64,000 bases of DNA from Bacillota bacterium (lineage in GTDB: Bacteria > Bacillota > Clostridia > Acetivibrionales > DSM-27016), in the NCBI GenBank assembly GCA_023390115.1, contig JAEWDM010000010.1, positions 1 through 64,000 of the forward strand, read 5' to 3'. Both the position numbers and the translations under genes were made by a program. Numbering within the stretch: position 1 is the first letter of the stretch; the number at the start of each line of letters is the position of its first letter. The notes under the pieces were generated by a model. That model was not told the origin of the DNA. It did no database searches and saw only the letters and a program-made list of their open reading frames with translations. Below, piece by piece: positions 7,710 to 15,949 of the stretch.

Positions 7710-8462
7710 CTAATCATCCCAATCTTCTTTTTTGCAAATGTCAAGAGGATTCATTTTCTGATCGGGGAAGAACTGTGTCGGGAATGGGGTCTTGCACCTG
7801 TCATTAAATGTGCAGCAGTTAAGAGTGGAAGGATTATTCTGCTGCTCGGGAGGAACAGGACAATATCCGTATGCCGGAATTAAAAGCTGTACAACGCACT
7901 CACATTTTACAACAAAGAATACTCCCACATCCAGAGTTAAAACTCCCGTAGTGGCATTAACTGCATCATTAAACGCTTCAGTCAGCGCTTCGATTTTGAG
8001 AATCAATCCATCCTCATCAATTGTAGTTGGATCCTCGGGATAGCGTATAACACCTATCTGTGCCAGGCAGCTTGGGCAATATATCTCATTTACGGTCAGG
8101 TTGAATGCCGCTTCATCTGTCTGGGCAAGCTGATTAACACCGTCATTATAATGGATGGTATATCTTATTTTTACAAACAGCTTAAGTTTTTTAAAGCCTG
8201 CTTTTGTAAGAGAATCCGTTCTGGAAATAACCTTAACTTCAATAATGTCAAAGTCAGTTGCCCCCTCAAATGAAAACATGGGATTAATTACCCCTGAGCC
8301 CGGTATCAATGTTACCGTTCTTGTAACGCAATCTCTTAATGCAACCTGGTCAAAAACCTTGGGTACCTGAACACATACCAGCTCATTTGGTGGGGGAAAA
8401 TGATCGGGATTTAAAATCTGGCCCGCTTCAATTTTTACAAAATGATTGTCATTTTTTGACAT
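7710..8462 (-). CDS. Hypothetical Cys-rich protein, possible spore-surface protein
   Basis: The 250-residue product has no signal peptide or membrane segment. Its N-terminal part contains VCVQVPKVFDQVALRDCVTR, a pattern I associate with uncharacterised clostridial spore or coat-associated proteins. The middle is beta-rich. The last 90 residues hold most of the cysteines (CPSC, CECV, CCTF, DRCKTPF, ICKK). A Cys-rich C-terminus that could cross-link is typical of coat or exosporium proteins. The ATG at 8462 has a good GGAGG upstream. The gene is monocistronic between two hairpins. The spore role is inference, and I cannot name a family. Confidence 0.6.
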   Translation of the reverse strand: MSKNDNHFVKIEAGQILNPDHFPPPNELVCVQVPKVFDQVALRDCVTRTVTLIPGSGVINPMFSFEGATDFDIIEVKVISRTDSLTKAGFKKLKLFVKIRYTIHYNDGVNQLAQTDEAAFNLTVNEIYCPSCLAQIGVIRYPEDPTTIDEDGLILKIEALTEAFNDAVNATTGVLTLDVGVFFVVKCECVVQLLIPAYGYCPVPPEQQNNPSTLNCCTFNDRCKTPFPTQFFPDQKMNPLDICKKEDWDD

Positions 8463-8646
8463 AAAATAACCTCCTTACAATAAAACCTTATAATCAATAA
8501 ATATAATACTTTCGTAATTCATTCCATTTTTTTATCCCACTGTATATGCTTACATTAATATTATATTTATCATTGTTAAAAAGGTTACATCTTTTAATAT
8601 TATGTTTATAAAATGACAACTGGTGCCAGCCGGCACAGGAATATAA

Positions 8647-8672
8647 AAAAACTCGATTTTCATCGAGCTTTT
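8647..8672 (-). terminator. Terminator of the rpsU-yqeY operon
   Basis: CTCGAT at 8652-8657 pairs with ATCGAG at 8662-8667; flanking A and T tracts extend the stem and give a T-run on the minus strand. It follows the yqeY stop codon directly. Confidence 0.85.
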
Positions 8673-9115
8673 TATGATAAATATTTCTTAGCTATTTGGT
8701 TTATTATTTTGCCGTCGGCCCTGCCTTTAATCTTTGGCATCACTGCCTGCATGATTTTTCCTAAATCTCTGGCAGAATTTGCTCCGGTATCTTCGATTGC
8801 CTGCCTTACTATTACTTCAAGCTCTTCCTCTGTTAACTGTTGTGGTAAATACTGCAACAATACCTCTATCTCTTTATTTAAGTCTTCTACCAGATCAAGC
8901 CTGCCGCCTTTCTCGTAATCCGGTACCGAATCTCTTCTTTTCTTAACTTCTTTAGCTATTATTTCAATTATACCATCATCGTCAAGGGTAACTTTTTTAT
9001 CCTTCTCTACCTGAAGCACTGCCGCTCTGGCCATCTGAACAGCATTTTTTTTAATACTGTCCTTATCCCTCATAGCTATCTTCATATCCTCTGTTAATCT
9101 TTCCTTAAGGGACAT
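8672..9115 (-). CDS. yqeY: GatB/YqeY domain-containing protein
   Basis: The 147-residue protein consists of the helical YqeY domain that is homologous to the C-terminal tRNA-binding part of GatB. Signatures are LTEDMKIAMRDKD near the N-terminus, GRLDLVEDLNKEIEVL in the middle and GKIMQAVMPKIKGRADGK near the end. The full length (about 148) is usual for the family. It follows rpsU by 15 bp, the normal arrangement in Firmicutes, and both run into the terminator at 8647-8672. A free-standing role in tRNA or translation quality control is suspected from the family; the exact activity is not established. Confidence 0.9.
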   Translation of the reverse strand: MSLKERLTEDMKIAMRDKDSIKKNAVQMARAAVLQVEKDKKVTLDDDGIIEIIAKEVKKRRDSVPDYEKGGRLDLVEDLNKEIEVLLQYLPQQLTEEELEVIVRQAIEDTGANSARDLGKIMQAVMPKIKGRADGKIINQIAKKYLS

Positions 9116-9130
9116 GTTGTAAGTCCTCCC

Positions 9131-9307
9131 TTATTTAAACTTCCTTTTTCTTGCTGCCTCAGATTTTTTCTTTCTTTTTACACTCGGCTTTTCGTAATGC
9201 TCCCTTTTTCTAACTTCAGCTAAAACGCCGGACTTTGCGCAGGATCTCTTAAATCTTTTAAGAGCACTATCCAGAGACTCATTCTCTTTAACTCTAATTT
9301 CAGACAT
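9131..9307 (-). CDS. rpsU: 30S ribosomal protein S21
   Basis: The 58-residue basic protein starts MSEIRVKENESLDSALKRFK and ends in a Lys/Arg-rich tail, as in all bS21 proteins. S21 joins the 30S platform near the anti-Shine-Dalgarno end of 16S rRNA. A longer in-frame extension to 9403 exists, but the ATG at 9307 has GGAGGG just upstream and gives the normal S21 length, so I use it. It forms a two-gene unit with yqeY. Confidence 0.95.
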   Translation of the reverse strand: MSEIRVKENESLDSALKRFKRSCAKSGVLAEVRKREHYEKPSVKRKKKSEAARKRKFK

Positions 9308-9458
9308 GTATTTCCCTCCCTCCGATGGTAACAATTGTGCCAAGAATAATCTACATATCCTTCTCTGTATATTATTGGAAATAAAACTAAATACAGCACA
9401 CACTATATTATATATTAATTTTTAAAAATGTGTCAACAATTAATTACTTCGAACTTTA

Positions 9459-9490
9459 AGCAATTACAGCCTTAAGCCTCTGTAATTGCT
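9459..9490 (-). terminator. Hairpin after folA
   Basis: AGCAATTACAG at 9459-9469 pairs perfectly with CTGTAATTGCT at 9480-9490. It lies just after the folA stop; the following T content is low. Confidence 0.5.
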
Positions 9491-9497
9491 AAATAGA

Positions 9498-9986
9498 TTA
9501 AACTGTAGCTCTATTATAAACCCTGAAATAGTATATATATGGATTAGCTTTATTTTGCACTCCCTTCTCCTCCCGTATAAGGCGCCACTTTGCATAGTCT
9601 ATATGTGGGAATACGGAATCCCCCTCAAAGGCATGGTCTATAAAGGTTAAATAAAGCTTGTCTGCGTAAGGCAAAAACTCGCTATATAAGCTCGCCCCTC
9701 CTATTACAAAAGCCTCATCTCCTTCTTTAACAATGTCTAACGCATGACCGGCACTGGCACAAACGACACATCCCTCACAACTGAAATTACTGTTCCGTGT
9801 TAGTATTATATTCTTCCTTCCCGGCAGGGGCCTTCCTATAGATTCAAATGTTTTACTCCCCATAATTACGTCATGGCCCATAGTTACCCTTTTAAAGTAA
9901 GCAAGATCGGCCGGAAGTTTCCATGGAAGCTTATTCTCTCTTCCTATTATACCATTTGATCCTACCGCGGCTATTAACGATATCAT
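9498..9986 (-). CDS. folA: Dihydrofolate reductase
   Basis: The 162-residue enzyme reduces dihydrofolate to tetrahydrofolate with NADPH. It opens with ISLIAAVGSNGIIGRENKLPW and contains the active-site acid in the LPADLAYFKRVTMG segment, then MGSKTFESIGRPLPGR and the cofactor-binding FVIGGASLYSEFL. Length is normal for the family. The start overlaps the thyA stop by four bases, so the two are translationally coupled: ThyA makes dihydrofolate and FolA recycles it. Confidence 0.95.
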   Translation of the reverse strand: MISLIAAVGSNGIIGRENKLPWKLPADLAYFKRVTMGHDVIMGSKTFESIGRPLPGRKNIILTRNSNFSCEGCVVCASAGHALDIVKEGDEAFVIGGASLYSEFLPYADKLYLTFIDHAFEGDSVFPHIDYAKWRLIREEKGVQNKANPYIYYFRVYNRATV

Positions 9987-10777
9987 ACCGCAATCTCTCC
10001 CTTTATATGTGGATGAGGATCATATCCCTCCAGCTTAAAATCCTCATATTTAAAGTCATATATAGACTTTACATCGCTGTTTATTTTCATAACCGGCAGT
10101 GCCCTGGGCTGTCTTGAAAGCTGGAGCTTTACCTGCTCAATATGGTTTATATAAATGTGGGCATCACCCAGGGTATGAACAAAATCTCCCGGTTCAAGCC
10201 CGCAGACTTGAGCTGTCATAAGCAAAAGCAATGCATACGACGCTATGTTAAAGGGCACGCCTATAAAAACATCGGCACTCCTCTGGTAAAGCATGCATGA
10301 AAGTCTGTTCTCAGCCACATAAAACTGATAAAAGCAGTGGCATGGCGGCAGAGCCATATCAGGTATGTCCCCCACATTCCACGCACTTACTATATGTCTT
10401 CTGGAGTCGGGGTTTTTTTTAATGTCATTTATTACATTAGACAGTTGATCTACCGTTCTTCCGTCGCCTGCTGTCCATGACCTCCACTGGTACCCGTATA
10501 TGGGTCCGAGATCACCGTTGGAATCAGCCCATTCATCCCATATGGAAATCCCATTATCCTTTAAATATTTTATATTTGTATCTCCCTTTATAAACCAAAG
10601 CAGCTCATGTATTATAGATTTCAGATGCAGCTTTTTTGTAGTAACCAGCGGAAATCCGTCTGCCAAGCTAAATCTCATCTGATATCCAAAGGTGCTTATA
10701 GTGCCCGTACCCGTTCTGTCCTCCTTCCGAATGCCTTTATTTAAAATATGACGGCAAAGGTTAAGATATTGTTCCAT
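9983..10777 (-). CDS. thyA: Thymidylate synthase (ThyA type)
   Basis: The 264-residue enzyme methylates dUMP to dTMP using methylene-tetrahydrofolate. It has the N-terminal RTGTGTISTFGYQMRF segment, the folate/dUMP-site WDEWADSNGDLGPIYGYQWR, the catalytic Cys in LPPCHCFYQFYV, and QRSADVFIGVPFNIASYA. The ATG at 10777 has GGAGGAGG upstream and gives the canonical length; the longer frame to 10825 adds 16 unlikely residues. It is the first gene of the thyA-folA pair and sits 63 bp downstream of the thrS stop codon. Confidence 0.95.
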   Translation of the reverse strand: MEQYLNLCRHILNKGIRKEDRTGTGTISTFGYQMRFSLADGFPLVTTKKLHLKSIIHELLWFIKGDTNIKYLKDNGISIWDEWADSNGDLGPIYGYQWRSWTAGDGRTVDQLSNVINDIKKNPDSRRHIVSAWNVGDIPDMALPPCHCFYQFYVAENRLSCMLYQRSADVFIGVPFNIASYALLLLMTAQVCGLEPGDFVHTLGDAHIYINHIEQVKLQLSRQPRALPVMKINSDVKSIYDFKYEDFKLEGYDPHPHIKGEIAV

Positions 10778-10839
10778 TGGACCTCCTCCATTTCCCCTTT
10801 TTAATCTTTTAATACATCTGTCCAACCTGCAAACACAAT

Positions 10840-12747
10840 TTATTTTATCTTGCTGCTTACCTCTTCCACAATTTTATTTATAAAATCCTCTGCAGACATA
10901 GAGCCCAAATCTCCATCCTTTCTTGATCTCACTGCCACAGCCCTGCTTTCCATTTCCTTGTCTCCAATAACGAGCATGTAAGGTATCTTTTCCATTTGCG
11001 CTTCCCTGATCTTATAGCCTATCTTTTCGTTCCTTATATCCGTTTCAACCCGGATATTCTTTTCTTCAAGCAGCCTTTCAAGCTCCATTATATAAGGGAC
11101 ATGCTTTTCTACTATGCTTAGGATTTTTACCTGGACAGGTGAAAGCCATACAGGGAATGCCCCGGCAAAATGCTCTGTCAGAATAGCAATAAACCTTTCT
11201 ATACTCCCGAATACCACTCTGTGAATCATAACCGGCCTGTGCTTTTCTCCATCTGCACCAACATAGGTTAAATCAAACCTCTCGGGCAGGTTCATGTCAA
11301 GCTGAATTGTCCCGCACTGCCAGGTACGTCCGATAGAATCCTCCAGATGGAAATCTATTTTTGGGCCATAAAAGGCTCCGTCTCCCTCATTAACCTTGTA
11401 TTCTATACTCTTTGCATCCAGAGCCTCTCTCAAGCCAATCGTGGCCTTCTCCCACTGTTCATCCGTACCTATGGATTTTTCAGGCCTTGTAGACAGCTCA
11501 ACATGGTATTTAAATCCAAACACGTTATAAAAATCGTCAATCAAGTCAATAACCCCTATTACCTCGTCCTTAATTTGCTCCGGTGTCATAAAAATATGGG
11601 CGTCATCCTGTGTAAAGCAGCGTACTCTCATTAATCCGTGCAGGGCTCCCGACAGTTCATGCCTGTGAACCAGCCCCAGCTCCCCCATCCTCTGGGGCAA
11701 ATCCCTGTAGGAATGAAGCTTTCTTTTAAATACAAGTATTCCTCCCGGACAGTTCATGGGCTTTATGGCAAAATCCGCCTCGTCAATCTTAACGGTATAC
11801 ATGTTCTCAGCATAATTTTCCCAGTGTCCCGAACGCATCCATAAATCGCGGTTAAGTATAATTGGAGTTTTAATCTCCTGATAACCCCTTCTGGTATGCT
11901 CCTGTCTCCAGAAATTCTCCAGAAGATTTCTAAGCACCATTCCTTTTGGCATAAAGAATGGAAACCCCGGCCCTTCTTCCCAGATATCAAAAAGATCCAG
12001 CTCTCTTCCAAGCTTCCTGTGATCTCTCTTTTTTGCTTCTTCTATCCTTGCAAGATACTCATCGAGCTCACTCTTTTTCGAAAATGACGTTCCGTATATT
12101 CTTTGAAGCATTTTATTCTTCTCGCTTCCCCTCCAGTACGCCCCCGCAACCTGAGTAAGCTTAAATGCCTTTACCTTGCCTGTTGACGGCAAATGCGGTC
12201 CGGCACAGAGGTCAACAAACTCTCCCTGCTTATAAAAGGAAATCTCCTCACTCTCGGGAAGATCCCGGATCAGCTCCACCTTATACGGCTCCCCTCTTTC
12301 TCCCATATACTTAATTGCCTCATCTCTGGGAAGTACAAATCTCTCCATACAGAGATCCTCTTTTATGATTTTACTCATTTCCTTCTCAATTTTATCCAAA
12401 TCCTCAGTTGAAAACGGCTTTTCCACGTCAAAATCATAATAAAACCCATTCTCTATAGACGGGCCTATTGCAAGCTTTATGTCGGGGTACAGCCTTTTTA
12501 CAGCCTGAGCCATTATATGGGAGGTCGTATGTCTGTACGCATGCTTGCCGCCGTCGCTTTCAAAGGTCAAAAGACTCAGCCTGCAGTCATTCTCAATTTT
12601 ATAGCTCAAATCCTTCACAACCCCGTCTACCTCTCCTGCAAGTGCGACCCTTGCAAGGCCTGAACTTATACTCTCTGCAATCTCCTTTATGCTTGAGTTC
12701 TTCTGATACTCTTTAATGCTTCCATCCTTCAATGTAATTTTTATCAT
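10840..12747 (-). CDS. thrS: Threonyl-tRNA synthetase
   Basis: The 635-residue class II synthetase charges tRNA-Thr. Domains in order: an N-terminal TGS domain (1-60), the editing domain with HTTSHIMAQAVKRLYP, the catalytic core (about 240-535) with the zinc-site segment IKPMNCPGG and motif 3 around HRPVMIHRVVFGSIERFI, and the C-terminal anticodon-binding domain from about residue 540. Length is normal. The ATG at 12747 has a GGAGG. The gene lies behind a T-box leader, so its expression should rise when tRNA-Thr is uncharged. Confidence 0.97.
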   Translation of the reverse strand: MIKITLKDGSIKEYQKNSSIKEIAESISSGLARVALAGEVDGVVKDLSYKIENDCRLSLLTFESDGGKHAYRHTTSHIMAQAVKRLYPDIKLAIGPSIENGFYYDFDVEKPFSTEDLDKIEKEMSKIIKEDLCMERFVLPRDEAIKYMGERGEPYKVELIRDLPESEEISFYKQGEFVDLCAGPHLPSTGKVKAFKLTQVAGAYWRGSEKNKMLQRIYGTSFSKKSELDEYLARIEEAKKRDHRKLGRELDLFDIWEEGPGFPFFMPKGMVLRNLLENFWRQEHTRRGYQEIKTPIILNRDLWMRSGHWENYAENMYTVKIDEADFAIKPMNCPGGILVFKRKLHSYRDLPQRMGELGLVHRHELSGALHGLMRVRCFTQDDAHIFMTPEQIKDEVIGVIDLIDDFYNVFGFKYHVELSTRPEKSIGTDEQWEKATIGLREALDAKSIEYKVNEGDGAFYGPKIDFHLEDSIGRTWQCGTIQLDMNLPERFDLTYVGADGEKHRPVMIHRVVFGSIERFIAILTEHFAGAFPVWLSPVQVKILSIVEKHVPYIMELERLLEEKNIRVETDIRNEKIGYKIREAQMEKIPYMLVIGDKEMESRAVAVRSRKDGDLGSMSAEDFINKIVEEVSSKIK

Positions 12748-12770
12748 CTTTTATTCCTCCTTAAAATCTA

Positions 12771-13019
12771 AAAAGCTCCCGTCCCGTAAAGGGACGAGAG
12801 CTGTCTCCCGTGGTTCCACCCTAATTTGTATACGGTAAAACCGCATATCTCTTAGTGCAGCCTTGCTGCCGATTATAACGCATCACCGCTTCCGCTCGGA
12901 GGTGGTCTTCAACTGTTATTCAATAAAAGCATTTTCAGCCAAAGGATTTAAACTAAAACCCGATGATGCTTTTTCTCTAAAAAGAAAAACCCAGCCTACT
13001 CGTTCTCGTCACAGCAGAA
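12771..13019 (-). promoter_or_regulatory. T-box leader of thrS
   Basis: The conserved T-box core (GGGTGGAACCACGGGAG on the minus strand) is at 12804-12822. It is followed by a perfect terminator/antiterminator stem of CTCCCGTCCC with GGGACGAGAG at 12771-12802. The stem I start, TGACGAGAACGAGTAGGC, is at about 12995-13013. Two tandem ACC triplets at 12901-12906 in a GAAGACCACC context are candidates for the Thr specifier codon; I could not fold stem I fully. T-boxes read uncharged tRNA and control transcription readthrough. The remaining 13020-13190 contains only upstream A/T-rich DNA and a ribosome binding site. Confidence 0.95.
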
Positions 13020-13190
13020 TAGTATATTTATTAAATAATTATATTCTCATTATGCTTTGCTGTCAACGCATTTGCAATAAGGATTTTATTACTATCGAAA
13101 CGTATCTTTATATTATTTCCAGGTAATAATATAAAAATGCAGCGTATGGTATAATGGAATAATATTCCATATGAAAGGGGGGAAGAAATA

Positions 13191-13343
13191 ATGAGAGTGA
13201 AAAGAGTAAGCAAATTCAGACGAAGCAGGTTAAAAAAAAATAGAAATGTAATATTTTTTGCATTTGTTTTACCGTTTGCACTGGTTTTTTTGGGATATCT
13301 GATATCCTCATTTTTCTTTCTGCCGGTTATGAGCGCCAGATAA
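13191..13343 (+). CDS. Small membrane protein, 50 residues, unknown function
   Basis: An ATG at 13191 with AAAGGGGGG at 13174-13182 opens a 50-residue frame. Residues 1-19 are very basic (nine Lys/Arg within the first 18), and residues 20-46 are a single hydrophobic segment (VIFFAFVLPFALVFLGYLIS). The topology would be a positively charged cytosolic N-terminus and one transmembrane helix. It is divergent from thrS and ends 11 bp before the convergent feoB stop. I do not recognise a family; the strong ribosome binding site and composition support a real gene. Confidence 0.55.
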   Translation: MRVKRVSKFRRSRLKKNRNVIFFAFVLPFALVFLGYLISSFFFLPVMSAR

Positions 13344-13354
13344 AATAAGCTATT

Positions 13355-15508
13355 CTACCCTATGCCTAATAAACGCGCGGCGCTGGCTACAATAAAGCAC
13401 ACGGCAATACCGGCGGCTGTCGGTGTCGCAAAGGAAACAAGCGTCCATTTGAGGCTCTGCGTCTCTTTTTTGATTGTGAGGCAGGTGGTGCCGCAAGGCC
13501 AGTGCATCAGGGAAAACAGCATCGTACAGACGGCCGTGAGCCAGGTCCAGCCGTGATTTGCAAACAATGCATGCAGCTCATACAGGCTATCCAGCTCAGT
13601 AAGCCTGGATGTCGCCATGTAGCTCATAATCATTACGGGGACAACAATTTCATTTGCCGGAAAGCCAAGAATAAAAGCCATCAGAATATAGCCATCCAAG
13701 CCTATGAGTCTGGCAAACGGATCGAGAAAGCCGGCACAATGCGCAAGAAGGCTCAAATCCCCGATGTAAATATTTGCAAGCACCCAGATGGCAAGGCCGG
13801 CGGGTACGGCTACGACGACTGCCCGGCCAAGCACAAACAATGTCCGGTCCAAAATAGAGCGCACCACTACTCTGCCCACCTGCGGACAGCGATATGGCGG
13901 AAGCTCCAGATTGAAGGAAGAGGGAATTCCTTTTAATATGGTCTTTGAAAGCAGTCTGGAGATTAAAATGGTCATGGCAATACCGAGAATAATTACTCCG
14001 GTAAGCATAAGAGTGGAGACTGTGGACTGAAATGCCCCTCCCGCTGTTCCGGCAAAAAACATTACAATAATTGCAATCAGTGTGGGGAATCTTCCGTTAC
14101 AGGGTACAAAGCTGTTTGTAATAGTTGCAATCAGGCGCTCGCGCGGTGAATCAATGATGCGGCAGCCTATTACTCCGCAGGCGTTACAGCCGAAGCCCAT
14201 ACACATTGTAAGAGCTTGCTTTCCATGAGCACAGGCCTTGCGGAAAAAATTATCAAGGTTGAAGGCAACGCGGGGAAGATACCCTAAGTCCTCCAGAAGC
14301 GTAAACAGTGGAAAAAAGATTGCCATTGGAGGCAGCATAACAGAGATAACCCACGCCAGTGTCCTAAAAATGCCGTCTACAAGTATACCATGAACCCATC
14401 CGGGTACATCTGCCCATAAAAAAAATTTAGAAACCTGCTCCTCCAGATAAAACAGGCCTGAAGCAAGAAGGCTTGACGGAATATTGGCACCGGTGATTGT
14501 AATCCATAATATGCCGAACAGAAGCACAACCATTATAGGAATGCCAGTCAGCCTTGAGGTCAGAATTTTGTCAATTTTGCCATCCCGTTCTGCGTATTCC
14601 TTTTTCTCAAACACAACAGCTTCACGGACGATGTCCTCACATGTCTTAACAATTTCGGCAACCACCGAGTCCCTGAATTGATCATGCGGTATGCCTGCCT
14701 CCTCAAGAAAATTTCTGGCATCTACTGTCTTTTTCAATATTTCCTCATTGTCCATCAAATCAAAGCCGAGATAGGCTTTTAGCGACCTGAGCAGGCTTTC
14801 ATCCCCGTCCAGCAGCCTCAGCGATACCCATCGGGCACTCATATGCTCTTGCAAAATACATTCCACCGCAGGCTCTAGCATAGAAATGGCAATTTCGATT
14901 TCATCCCTGTATTTAATATGCAGAGGCTTTAATTCTTTTGAACCCTCTGTTACACTGAAAACTGCATCCATCAGGCAGTCAAGGCCCCTGCCGGCCCTCG
15001 CACTGGTTCCGACGACCGGAATGCCCAGTCTGGAAGCAAGCAAGTCCAAATTGATACTGATTCTCTTCTTTTCTGCCTCATCCATAAGATTGGCACACAG
15101 CACGACCTTACCGGTAATTTCCATTGTTTGGAGCACCACATTCAAATTTCGTTCAAGACATGTGGCGTCGGCAACTACCACTACAGCATCAGAACCTCCA
15201 AAACAGATGAAGTCCCTTGCAACCTCTTCTTCTGCCGAGTTAGCCATAAGGGAATAAGTGCCCGGAATATCCACCATAATAAAGTTTCTGCCCCTATGCC
15301 GATATTTCCCCTGCGCATTAACCACAGTTTTTCCGGGCCAGTTGCCGGTATGCTGGTTAAGACCAGTCAGGCTGTTGAATACTGTACTTTTTCCGACATT
15401 CGGATTGCCGGCCAGTGCCACAATTTTATCCTGCTGTGTTTCCCTCTCGATATGTAGTCCGCAGCAACTTAGCACTCCCGCACCCGTTGATGTATTTGTT
15501 AAGCCCAT
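13355..15508 (-). CDS. feoB: Ferrous iron transport protein B
   Basis: The 717-residue protein is the membrane component of ferrous iron uptake. The N-terminal G domain has G1 GNPNVGKS at 34-41, G3 DIPGTY, and G4 NLMD. A GDI-like helical part follows, and from about residue 310 there are the Gate domains with IFFPLFTLLEDLGYLPRVAF and GFGCNACGV, both hallmark FeoB segments. A short N-terminal extension carries CC at 15-16. The start has AAGGAGG. FeoA is encoded 29 bp upstream, and a Fur-like palindrome precedes both, so iron-responsive expression is likely. Confidence 0.95.
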   Translation of the reverse strand: MGLTNTSTGAGVLSCCGLHIERETQQDKIVALAGNPNVGKSTVFNSLTGLNQHTGNWPGKTVVNAQGKYRHRGRNFIMVDIPGTYSLMANSAEEEVARDFICFGGSDAVVVVADATCLERNLNVVLQTMEITGKVVLCANLMDEAEKKRISINLDLLASRLGIPVVGTSARAGRGLDCLMDAVFSVTEGSKELKPLHIKYRDEIEIAISMLEPAVECILQEHMSARWVSLRLLDGDESLLRSLKAYLGFDLMDNEEILKKTVDARNFLEEAGIPHDQFRDSVVAEIVKTCEDIVREAVVFEKKEYAERDGKIDKILTSRLTGIPIMVVLLFGILWITITGANIPSSLLASGLFYLEEQVSKFFLWADVPGWVHGILVDGIFRTLAWVISVMLPPMAIFFPLFTLLEDLGYLPRVAFNLDNFFRKACAHGKQALTMCMGFGCNACGVIGCRIIDSPRERLIATITNSFVPCNGRFPTLIAIIVMFFAGTAGGAFQSTVSTLMLTGVIILGIAMTILISRLLSKTILKGIPSSFNLELPPYRCPQVGRVVVRSILDRTLFVLGRAVVVAVPAGLAIWVLANIYIGDLSLLAHCAGFLDPFARLIGLDGYILMAFILGFPANEIVVPVMIMSYMATSRLTELDSLYELHALFANHGWTWLTAVCTMLFSLMHWPCGTTCLTIKKETQSLKWTLVSFATPTAAGIAVCFIVASAARLLGIG

Positions 15509-15537
15509 ACAAAGCCTCCTTACAAGCTGTAAAACAT

Positions 15538-15792
15538 TTATGGTAACGACATTATAATCTTTTCCGACACATCGGATCTCAGTGCAATCACAGCTCCTCT
15601 TATTAAATAAGCCACCGGATTGCCGGATGGACTTTGATAAAGCGGCTTAATTTCGGTTCCGTATATTATGCCCAAATCCAACATACGTCTTCTGGTTGCT
15701 CCATCGGACATCAGCATTGCAACATTTGCCTTTTTTCCTATTGGCAATTTATTCAGCGAAATTTCATCACAATTCATAAAGAAATCCTCCAA
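15538..15792 (-). CDS. feoA: Ferrous iron transport protein A
   Basis: The 84-residue protein is a single SH3-like FeoA domain. It shows the standard pattern ATRRRMLDLGIIYGTEIKPLY and ends in RGAVIALRSDVSEKIIM. FeoA is a small cytosolic partner needed for FeoB activity. Its length and position just before feoB are normal. The start at 15792 has GGAGG a few bases upstream. Confidence 0.92.
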   Translation of the reverse strand: MEDFFMNCDEISLNKLPIGKKANVAMLMSDGATRRRMLDLGIIYGTEIKPLYQSPSGNPVAYLIRGAVIALRSDVSEKIIMSLP

Positions 15793-15837
15793 AAATAATA
15801 AGCGCAGGGCAAAAAACTTTCCCTACGCTAATATATG

Positions 15838-15855
15838 GATAATAAACTCATTATG
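15838..15855 (-). promoter_or_regulatory. Possible Fur-type operator upstream of feoAB
   Basis: GATAATAAACTCATTATG is an imperfect palindrome with half-sites GATAAT and ATTAT, close to the Fur consensus (GATAATGATAATCATTATC) but one base shorter. It lies 46 bp upstream of feoA. A hairpin AGCGCAGGG/CCCTACGCT at about 15801-15829 sits between it and the gene. No biochemical evidence is available. Confidence 0.35.
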
Positions 15856-15949
15856 TTACTATGTATTGAACTTATCATAAAATTTTATTAGTAATATTTA
15901 ATTCTACAGACAATAACATAAATCTGAGATTCAAGATTTTCCGGCCTCC

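Noticed and set aside
9308..9403. N-terminal extension of S21
   Set aside because: It lacks a ribosome binding site and would make S21 much longer than any known member.
13031..13213. 60-codon minus-strand frame overlapping the small membrane gene
   Set aside because: No ribosome binding site, runs through the AT-rich region upstream of thrS, and conflicts with the better-supported plus-strand gene.
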